5,596 nt of DNA from DAOTTW01 sp034437615 (GTDB taxonomy: Bacteria > Chloroflexota > Anaerolineae > Aggregatilineales > Phototrophicaceae). Of the stretch, positions 1 through 4,604 are shown in pieces (within the stretch, counting starts at the first letter, position 1; every line of letters starts with the position of its first letter). The stretch covers positions 1-5,596 of the forward strand of contig DAOTTW010000176.1 in the NCBI GenBank assembly GCA_034437615.1. The letters are read 5' to 3'. Both the position numbers and the translations under genes were made by a program. A model generated the notes under the pieces. The model worked only from the letters and a program-made list of their open reading frames with translations. It was not told the origin of the DNA and did no database searches.

Positions 1-66
1 CGGACACCCCATTGGGTGTCCCTACGGTTCACAATATGTTATGTAGGGACGCGCAACGGCGCGTCC
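1..66. repeat. REP-like double-hairpin unit, left copy
   Basis: Two perfect 8-bp stems with 4-nt loops are visible. The first has arms 2-9 and 14-21 (GGACACCC / GGGTGTCC, loop CATT). The second has arms 47-54 and 59-66 (GGACGCGC / GCGCGTCC, loop AACG). They face each other through GTCCCTAC (18-25) and its reverse complement GTAGGGAC (43-50), 17 nt apart. The layout recalls REP/BIME intergenic elements, but I assign no named family. The second hairpin ends 47 nt past the stop codon of the permease gene, so it would lie in that mRNA's 3' untranslated region, where it could slow decay. No T-tract follows it, so it is not a classic intrinsic terminator. The window edge probably cuts the element on its left. 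Confidence 0.8.
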
Positions 67-70
67 ACTG

Positions 71-90
71 AAATACCTATCCCTGAAAAG
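71..90. repeat. 20-bp module shared with 2199-2218
   Basis: This 20-bp stretch (begins AAATACCTA, ends CCCTGAAAAG) matches 2199-2218 at 18 of 20 positions; both differences are transitions. In each place it lies just beyond the last GGAC...GTCC hairpin, 4 nt after it here and 24 nt after it in the other copy. It therefore looks like part of one composite element rather than chance similarity. It lies in the short gap after the permease stop codon and encodes nothing evident. Confidence 0.65.
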
Positions 91-113
91 TCATGGCCAT
101 CCCGCGCCCTAAA

Positions 114-1031
114 TCAGTCGCGCTTCAGGCGTGGGTCCAGCGCATCCCGCAGGCCATCCCCCAGCAGGCTGAAGCCGAACACCACCAGCATCGTCGCCAG
201 ACCAGGATAAAGCACAATATGCGGCGCAGAGAAGATATACGTGCGGCCCTTTTGCAGCATGTTGCCCCACTCTGGCACGTCGGGCGGTGCACCCAAACCC
301 AGGAAGCCCAGCGCTGCCGCCGCCTGTATCGCCACCGCCATTTGCAGCGTAGATTGCACGATGACGGGTGCCAGCACGTTCGGCAACACATGCTGCCAGA
401 TGATATGCAAATCCTTCGCACCCAGCGCCCGCGCCGAGACGATAAACAGGTTCTCGCGGATGCTGATGCAAGAGCTACGCACTAGCCGGGTGTAAATCGG
501 TATCGACAACACCCCAATCGCGATCATAGCGTTTTCCAGGCTTGGCCCCAGGAAGGCCACCATCATGATTGCCAGCAGGATGCTCGGAAACGCCAGCATA
601 ACGTCAATCAAGCCCGTCACAATCAGATCAAGCGTGCCGCTGAAGTAACCAGCCACAATGCCCAAAGGCACGCCCACCAATAAGCCAATGCCGACGGACA
701 TCACACCAAGCAGCAGCGAAATGCGTGCCCCGAATAGCAAGCGCGACAGCATATCGCGCCCTAACTCGTCGTTGCCCAGTACATGCTCGGCGCTCGGACC
801 CTGACGCGCCTTCATGAAATTCGCTTGATCGTAATCATACGGCGAAATCCACTCCGCAGTGATGCCCGCAAGGATAAACGACAGCACGATAAACAGGCCA
901 ATCATGGCCATTGGGCTGCGTATAATCCGGCGAATCGTACTTGGTAGCTTGAAGCGGCCATCGCGCTTGTTCTTCAGTTTGACAGGCTCGGCGGGTTTCA
1001 CAGGTTCGATTGTTTTCACAGGTGCGCTCAT
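114..1031 (-). CDS. Peptide-type ABC transporter permease, DppC/OppC family
   Basis: This is one of two inner-membrane channel subunits of an ABC importer for oligopeptides or similar solutes (opines, glutathione and nickel complexes are other substrates of the family). The 305 residues match the usual family length. The charged N-terminus (1-38) contains a Pro/Lys repeat (EPVKPAEPVK, 9-18), followed by a first membrane segment at about 41-62. The family signature LGNDELGRDMLSRLLFGAR lies at 85-103, and further membrane segments lie at about 104-129, 139-162, 165-182, 218-245 and 272-292. The ATPase-docking EAA loop is at 197-218 (ARALGAKD...HVLPN). The C-terminus, LDPRLKRD, is typical. The ATG follows the dppB-like stop by 12 bp, so the two are almost certainly co-transcribed; the ribosome site is weak (GGAC close to the ATG), which fits translational coupling. 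The substrate cannot be read from a permease alone. Confidence 0.95.
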   Translation of the reverse strand: MSAPVKTIEPVKPAEPVKLKNKRDGRFKLPSTIRRIIRSPMAMIGLFIVLSFILAGITAEWISPYDYDQANFMKARQGPSAEHVLGNDELGRDMLSRLLFGARISLLLGVMSVGIGLLVGVPLGIVAGYFSGTLDLIVTGLIDVMLAFPSILLAIMMVAFLGPSLENAMIAIGVLSIPIYTRLVRSSCISIRENLFIVSARALGAKDLHIIWQHVLPNVLAPVIVQSTLQMAVAIQAAAALGFLGLGAPPDVPEWGNMLQKGRTYIFSAPHIVLYPGLATMLVVFGFSLLGDGLRDALDPRLKRD

Positions 1032-1043
1032 CGTCCAGGCTCG

Positions 1044-1991
1044 CTAGCGTTTGTACTGAATGCGTGGGTCCAGGTAGGCGTACAGGATGTCAACCAGTAA
1101 ATTGGTGAGGACAAAGCCGACGGCGATAACTAGCACCGTGCCCTGAATGACCGGATAATCACGATAGCCAATGGCATCCACCAGCAAGCGGCCAATCCCC
1201 GGCCAGCTAAACACCGTCTCCGTCAGCACAGCACCGCCTAGCAGCGTACCAAACTGCAAGCCGATAATGGTCACAATCGGCAGCAAGGCATTGCGTAGCG
1301 CGTGAAAATAAATAACCGTGCGTTCGTTCTGGCCTTTGGCGCGTGCCGTGCGGATGTAATCCTGCCCTAGCACCTCCAGCATACAGGCGCGTGTCATTCT
1401 GGCCTGTAACGCCATCGAATTAGCCGCCAGCGCCGTAACGGGCATGACGAGGTGCTGCCAGGTGCCGCTACCTGTCGGCGGCAAGACGGGACCGCCCAGG
1501 TTAAACCACTGCGGGATGAGCACCGCAAATAAGATCATCAGCATCAGGCCCAGCCAGAAAATCGGCATGGAGATGCCAAGCAACGCTACGATCATGCTGC
1601 CGATGTCAAAGGCCGAATTCGGGCGCGTGGCGGCGGCAATGCCTAGCGGAATACCAATCAGACCCGCGACCAGCAGGCTTGTAAAGGTCAGCAGCAGGGT
1701 ACGCGGCAGCCGCACAGCGATTTCTTCGGTGACGGGCAGACTGCTACGGATAGAATTGCCCATATCGCCCTGAAGCACGTTGCCAATATAAAGGGTGTAT
1801 TGCACAAGCAAGGGCTGATCTAGCCCCAGGTCTTGGCGTACTTTTTCGATCAGTTCGGGGGTCGCCAATTCGCCGGCCAGCGCAATCGCCGGGTCACCGG
1901 GTACGAGGCGCAGGCTTAAAAAAACTATAAATGAAACCCCGATCATGGTCGGGATGGCCATTAGCAGGCGACGAACGATGTATTGAGTCAT
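1044..1991 (-). CDS. Peptide-type ABC transporter permease, DppB/OppB family
   Basis: This is the partner channel subunit of the same importer; with the downstream DppC-type protein it would form the heterodimeric membrane pore. The 315 residues are a normal, complete length. It opens with the family hallmark MTQYIVRRLL and a first membrane segment (about 8-28), then LRLVPGDP at 27-34 and the periplasmic region with DLGLDQPLLVQY (54-65). Further membrane segments lie at about 99-121, 131-158, 180-196, 233-255 and 282-304. The EAA loop that docks the ATPase is at 212-238 (TARAKGQNE...ALRNALLP). The signature TETVFSWPGIGRLL is at 257-270, and the protein ends LDPRIQYKR. The ATG at 1991 places the N-terminus exactly where the family begins. 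The upstream ribosome site is weak (GAG about 10 nt before ATG). Upstream lies a repeat-filled gap and not a binding-protein gene, so the usual substrate-binding gene is not next door on that side. Confidence 0.95.
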   Translation of the reverse strand: MTQYIVRRLLMAIPTMIGVSFIVFLSLRLVPGDPAIALAGELATPELIEKVRQDLGLDQPLLVQYTLYIGNVLQGDMGNSIRSSLPVTEEIAVRLPRTLLLTFTSLLVAGLIGIPLGIAAATRPNSAFDIGSMIVALLGISMPIFWLGLMLMILFAVLIPQWFNLGGPVLPPTGSGTWQHLVMPVTALAANSMALQARMTRACMLEVLGQDYIRTARAKGQNERTVIYFHALRNALLPIVTIIGLQFGTLLGGAVLTETVFSWPGIGRLLVDAIGYRDYPVIQGTVLVIAVGFVLTNLLVDILYAYLDPRIQYKR

Positions 1992-2060
1992 GGGCGGCTA
2001 CTCTAAGCTCAACTACAGTACGCAATTGCAGAAATCAACGCCACAAAGATCATCTAGGCC

Positions 2061-2090
2061 GTAGGGACACGGACACCCGATGGGGTGTCC
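2061..2090. repeat. GGAC...GTCC hairpin, third copy
   Basis: A perfect 8-bp stem, 2071-2078 with 2083-2090 (GGACACCC / GGGTGTCC, loop GATG). It is preceded by GTAGGGACAC, so GGACAC occurs twice in tandem (2065-2070 and 2071-2076). Its stem is the same as that of the hairpin at 2-21, while the loop differs (GATG against CATT). Confidence 0.8.
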
Positions 2091-2110
2091 CAGGCAGTGC
2101 AGACCGCCCC

Positions 2111-2174
2111 GGACGCCAAGAATGGCGTCCCTACGGTCCAAAACGGCTGTGTAGGGACGCGGCTTGCTGCGTCC
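2111..2174. repeat. REP-like double-hairpin unit, right copy
   Basis: The first hairpin has arms 2111-2118 and 2123-2130 (GGACGCCA / TGGCGTCC, loop AGAA). The second has arms 2155-2162 and 2167-2174 (GGACGCGG / CTGCGTCC, loop CTTG), with one G-T wobble. As in the left unit, GTCCCTAC (2127-2134) faces GTAGGGAC (2151-2158), here with a 16-nt spacer. The stem interiors differ from those of the left unit although the pairing is kept, so this is a family of structured repeats and not a recent exact duplication. Confidence 0.8.
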
Positions 2175-2198
2175 GCCACACAGGAACAACCAAAAACC

Positions 2199-2238
2199 AA
2201 ATACCTACCCCTGAAGAGGGGGATTGAGGGGGTGAGGG
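2199..2238. repeat. 20-bp shared module followed by G-rich run
   Basis: Positions 2199-2218 match 71-90 at 18 of 20 bases. Here the module continues into a small perfect hairpin (2208-2212 with 2217-2221, CCCCT / AGGGG, loop GAAG) and a G-rich tail in which GAGGGGG and its variants recur (2217-2238). From general familiarity, runs of this kind are frequent as dispersed intergenic repeats in Chloroflexota and other environmental genomes. Function is unknown. Confidence 0.6.
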
Positions 2239-2296
2239 CCAATTCGCGGGCAAAATATGCCTGCCTGAGCAGTTACGCCGCCGCCGATTTTCACCC

Positions 2297-2488
2297 TTAG
2301 TAGCGCTTGCGCTCATCGTACTGGTATTCATTCTCGACTGCGATGAAATTCAGGATGAGGGCGGCAATAGCCCCCGGCACCCAACCTGCCAGCGTCAGCG
2401 CGAGTACAATCAAGACGGTGCCACAACCGCGATCTAAAACGGCCAATGGCGGGAAAACGATACAGAGGATTGCACGAAAGCAGCCCAT
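2297..2488 (-). CDS. YqaE/Pmp3 family small membrane protein
   Basis: A 63-residue protein of the Pmp3/YqaE family (UPF0057), small proteolipid-like membrane proteins linked in yeast and plants to membrane potential and to salt or cold stress; the bacterial role is poorly defined. The hallmarks are clear: ILCIVFPPLAVLDRGCG at 7-23, with the conserved FPPLAV and the GCG turn, then a second membrane segment (about 24-50) containing LAGWVPGAIAALIL (33-46). The tail is short and charged (ENEYQYDERKRY). Two membrane helices (about 4-18 and 24-50) form a hairpin. The ATG start is supported by AAAGG 9 nt upstream. The gene lies 86 bp after the RNA-binding protein gene on the same strand. A possible own -10 box (TATAAG, minus strand, 2537-2542) lies in that gap without a clear -35, so read-through from upstream or separate expression are both possible. 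Confidence 0.92.
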   Translation of the reverse strand: MGCFRAILCIVFPPLAVLDRGCGTVLIVLALTLAGWVPGAIAALILNFIAVENEYQYDERKRY

Positions 2489-2574
2489 GTAGCGATGCCT
2501 TTCTGTAGACTTATCGGATTTGCTGTTATCTGAAGGCTTATACGTCTATCGGGCTGCAATGGTTGCGGTTGCAA

Positions 2575-3558
2575 TCAATGGTCGTCTGTATCTGTATCCG
2601 GCTCTGTATCTGTATCCGGCTCTGTATCTGTATCTGTATTGGTGTTGGTAGCACGCTTGGCCTTGCGCTTCTGGGCCAGCCGTTGCTTTGCAGAGAGCCG
2701 CTTGGGTTTTGCTGCTGTAACGCCAGTGCTATCACTGCCGATGCTGGGTTCGCTCGCGGCTTGTCGCTGCGTCCGCTGCGCTTGCTGCTGCGTGACCTGG
2801 CTTTGGGCGGCCTGCTGTTGGGCTTGTAGGTTGCGTTCGGCCTGCTGCTGCGCCGCCGCCTCTGCTTGATCCCGTGCGGCTTGTTGCTCGGTGACCTGCT
2901 GTTGCTTGGCCTGCGCGGTATTCGCATCTTGTGGCGGATTGCTGCCAGTCGCTTTGCTCATCGGCGCGTCTGTGACCTCTAATGCTGGCTGTTGCGGTTG
3001 TGGATTGGGTGTTGCGTCCGGGTCGGGCATCTGCCCCTTGCGATTGTAGACGATACGCCGCAATTCTCGCGACATGCGAAAGCGTGCCAGATAGAAGAAA
3101 ACACCGCCCTTTGTGCGCCGCCGCTTGCCATCGGTGGTCATGATGCCGCCATTGGCCTCGATCTCTTCGGTTTCTTTCAGCAGCGCCTCTACGAAGTTCG
3201 TGCCGCACAGCATAATGATGGCTTCGATCTGCCGCAGCGGGATTTTTTCGCTTTCCTGTAATTCAGAGACGATTTTATCGTATACTTTGCGCTGCTTGTT
3301 GCTGAGTTTATCGCGGTCGCCTAAATCCGGGGGTGTAACGGCCAGATAGCGATCTTTCAGACGATACCCATTCAGGCGGTTACGGGCTTTCGTTGCGGAT
3401 TTTTCGTTGTTCATCTCCACCAGGGCATATTGCATACCGTGCTTGGGGTGTCGCGTCCATTCCACGTGCTCCACGTCCCCCACTGCGGAGAATACGCCGC
3501 GCAAATCATCCTCGTTGACATCTTCTGGTAGGTTGGCTGCAAAAATAGTTTTCTTCAT
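2575..3558 (-). CDS. RRM protein with PHAX-like RNA-binding segment
   Basis: A predicted cytoplasmic RNA-binding protein of 327 residues. Residues 3-76 are an RNA recognition motif: RNP2 TIFAANL at 4-10 and RNP1 GMQYALVE at 41-48, which keeps one aromatic (Tyr44). Residues 88-172 form a second, helical segment with IEANGGIMTTDGKRRRTKGG (133-152), followed by VFFYL; this closely resembles the RNA-binding domain of PHAX, the metazoan adaptor for snRNA export (Pfam PHAX RNA-binding). Residues 186-262 are Gln/Ala-rich and probably disordered or coiled coil. Residues 284-303 are strongly basic (KPKRLSAKQRLAQKRKAKR), and 304-327 form an acidic Thr/Asp tail built from TDTEPD repeats. The ATG places the RRM at the extreme N-terminus, as is usual in small bacterial RRM proteins; the ribosome site is weak. 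The RRM and PHAX-like calls rest on recognised motifs. The RNA target is unknown. Confidence 0.9.
   Translation of the reverse strand: MKKTIFAANLPEDVNEDDLRGVFSAVGDVEHVEWTRHPKHGMQYALVEMNNEKSATKARNRLNGYRLKDRYLAVTPPDLGDRDKLSNKQRKVYDKIVSELQESEKIPLRQIEAIIMLCGTNFVEALLKETEEIEANGGIMTTDGKRRRTKGGVFFYLARFRMSRELRRIVYNRKGQMPDPDATPNPQPQQPALEVTDAPMSKATGSNPPQDANTAQAKQQQVTEQQAARDQAEAAAQQQAERNLQAQQQAAQSQVTQQQAQRTQRQAASEPSIGSDSTGVTAAKPKRLSAKQRLAQKRKAKRATNTNTDTDTEPDTDTEPDTDTDDH
2591..2638. repeat. 18-bp tandem repeat inside the RRM gene
   Basis: Two exact 18-bp copies (2591-2608 and 2609-2626) are followed by two TCTGTA hexamers (2627-2638); the hexamer itself starts and ends the 18-bp unit. On the coding strand this gives the TDTEPD TDTEPD TDTD tail. 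All units are multiples of three, so copy-number change by replication slippage would lengthen or shorten the acidic tail without breaking the frame. Confidence 0.85.
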
Positions 3559-3598
3559 GACTCGTGTAATCCATTCGTATCACTGAAAGATGTTCGAT

Positions 3599-3632
3599 CA
3601 GGGTGGCAAAACATTCAGGGTGGCAAAACATT
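3599..3632. repeat. Exact 17-bp tandem repeat before the RRM gene
   Basis: CAGGGTGGCAAAACATT occurs twice, back to back, at 3599-3615 and 3616-3632 with no mismatch. The pair ends 40 bp before the RRM gene start codon and touches the predicted -10 box. It is not part of any credible open frame. It could be a double operator or, as RNA, a repeated site in the 5' leader. Confidence 0.8.
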
Positions 3633-3658
3633 ATAACGCAGAGGTGCGCGTGGCGTTG
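3630..3658 (-). promoter_or_regulatory. Predicted promoter of the RRM gene
   Basis: On the minus strand a perfect TATAAT lies at 3630-3635. The best -35 candidate is poor (TCAACG, at 3654-3659 with 18-nt spacing, 3 of 6 matches to TTGACA), so an activator or another sigma factor may be involved. Transcription would begin near 3623, inside the 17-bp tandem repeat, giving a leader of about 65 nt. Confidence 0.45.
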
Positions 3659-3722
3659 AGGACGATTTAGGCTATCCCGAATGTTTTTTAGCTGGAGAAG
3701 CCCTAGCAAGAGTTAACGCAGT

Positions 3723-4538
3723 TCACAGGGCCAATACCTGCATCATGGCCGCGTGCAGGTGGCCATTGCTGGCCAGGTAGCGCCCATCTGGGCTGTGTTG
3801 TGGTGTCGTGCCCCCTGTGTAATCCGTCACCTTGCCGCCTGCTTCTTGGACCAAGAGCATCCCCGCCAGCGCATCCCAGGGGTTCAGCGTGCGCTCCCAG
3901 TAGCCATCGAAGCGCCCCGCCGCCACGTAACATAAATCCAGCGCTGCGCTGCCAAAACGCCGGATGCCGCGTGTGCGCAAGGTGAAATTGCCCCATTGAC
4001 GCAGGTTGTTATCGGGGGTTGTGGCTTTGTCATAGCCAAAGCCACTGGCGACAATCGCTTGCTTGAGGTCAGCGGTGCTAGAAACGCGGATGCGCAGGCC
4101 GTTCAGGTGTGCGCCACCAGCGCGATAGGCCGTGAACATCTCATCACGCGATGGGTCGTACACCACACCCAAGATCGGCTCGCGGTGTGCATCGGTCAGG
4201 GCGAGACTGATGCAATAGTGGGGCACACCGGATGCAAAGTTGCTGGTGCCGTCGATGGGGTCGATATACCAGAAGTAAGCGGCAGTGGCCGCGTCTGCGC
4301 CCGTCCCACCGCCTTCCTCCCCGATGATGTGATGATCGGGGTAGCGCCGAGTCAGTTCTTTGATGAGCAACTCCTCGGTGGCTTTATCGGCAGCCGTGAC
4401 AATATCCACGTCACTGGATTTCGTAGCTTGCTGGATGGGCTGTTCGGCGTATTGTAAGAGCGTGTGCCCGGCGTCCAGGGCGATATGCATGACGGCTTTC
4501 TGAATTTCCTGTAGCTGTGTTTCTGTCATCGGTTGCAT
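3723..4538 (-). CDS. Inositol monophosphatase family phosphatase
   Basis: A soluble Mg-dependent phosphatase of the IMPase/SuhB/CysQ superfamily, which splits small phosphorylated substrates such as myo-inositol 1-phosphate or 3'(2'),5'-bisphosphonucleotides. All 271 residues of a normal-length enzyme are present. Family motifs in order: K40 with DVDIVTAAD at 43-51; GEE at 73-75, supplying a metal-binding Glu; the signature WYIDPIDGTSNF at 90-101, whose D93, D96, G97 and T98 hold the metals; GSAALDLCYVAAGRFDGYWE at 196-215; and NPWDALAGMLLVQEAGG at 219-235 with the third metal Asp D222. No key residue is missing. The first ATG is preferred because GAGG lies 9 nt upstream; an in-frame Met three residues later is the alternative. 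The gene starts 66 bp after the SH3-repeat gene on the same strand. Exact substrate cannot be decided; an inositol-phosphatase-like role is the default. Confidence 0.95.
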   Translation of the reverse strand: MQPMTETQLQEIQKAVMHIALDAGHTLLQYAEQPIQQATKSSDVDIVTAADKATEELLIKELTRRYPDHHIIGEEGGGTGADAATAAYFWYIDPIDGTSNFASGVPHYCISLALTDAHREPILGVVYDPSRDEMFTAYRAGGAHLNGLRIRVSSTADLKQAIVASGFGYDKATTPDNNLRQWGNFTLRTRGIRRFGSAALDLCYVAAGRFDGYWERTLNPWDALAGMLLVQEAGGKVTDYTGGTTPQHSPDGRYLASNGHLHAAMMQVLAL

Positions 4539-4604
4539 GGTGGCTTGCCTCGCTCATCTATTACCCGTTCAGAATCTGTCATATCTCCGGCGAATCTATC
4601 ACAA

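Larger units (their letters stand above)
1992..2296. other. Gene-free stretch dominated by short repeats
   Basis: About 305 bp between the YqaE-type gene and the permease pair hold no credible gene; short open frames here merely read through repeats. It contains three GGAC...GTCC hairpins (2071-2174), the 20-bp module (2199-2218) and a G-rich run (2217-2238). The 1992-2060 part next to the permease start shows no hairpin and should hold any permease promoter, but I found no convincing -35/-10 pair. The run of hairpins could also separate transcription of the upstream gene from the permeases, although no T-tract follows any of them in the minus direction. Confidence 0.7.

Noticed and set aside
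93..485. A 130-codon plus-strand open frame rich in Arg, His and Gln
   Set aside because: It lies opposite the conserved C-terminal half of the DppC-type permease, and its composition is typical of an antisense shadow.
2010..2038. Possible permease promoter on the minus strand, TTGATT, 17 nt, TAGTTG
   Set aside because: The -10 matches the consensus at only two of six bases; this is no better than chance in a region of this size.
2061..2174. CRISPR-like array suggested by three similar short repeats
   Set aside because: The repeats are short hairpins with variable stems, unequal spacing and inverted orientation, and no cas gene is visible.
2131..2331. Short minus-strand open frames across the repeat cluster
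   Set aside because: They are created by the hairpin repeats and overlap the YqaE-type gene end; no ribosome site or protein signature supports them.
3506..3709. A 67-codon minus-strand open frame crossing the RRM promoter region
   Set aside because: It overlaps the RRM gene start out of frame, reads through the 17-bp tandem repeat and shows no family features.
3677..3710. Possible terminator after the phosphatase gene (short imperfect hairpin next to a homopolymer run)
   Set aside because: In the direction of transcription the hairpin is followed by an A-run, not a T-run, and the stem is broken by a mismatch.
3996..4457. A 153-codon plus-strand open frame opposite the phosphatase gene
   Set aside because: It is antisense to a phosphatase with every catalytic motif intact; its translation shows no recognisable domain and it is best explained as a shadow of that gene's codon pattern.
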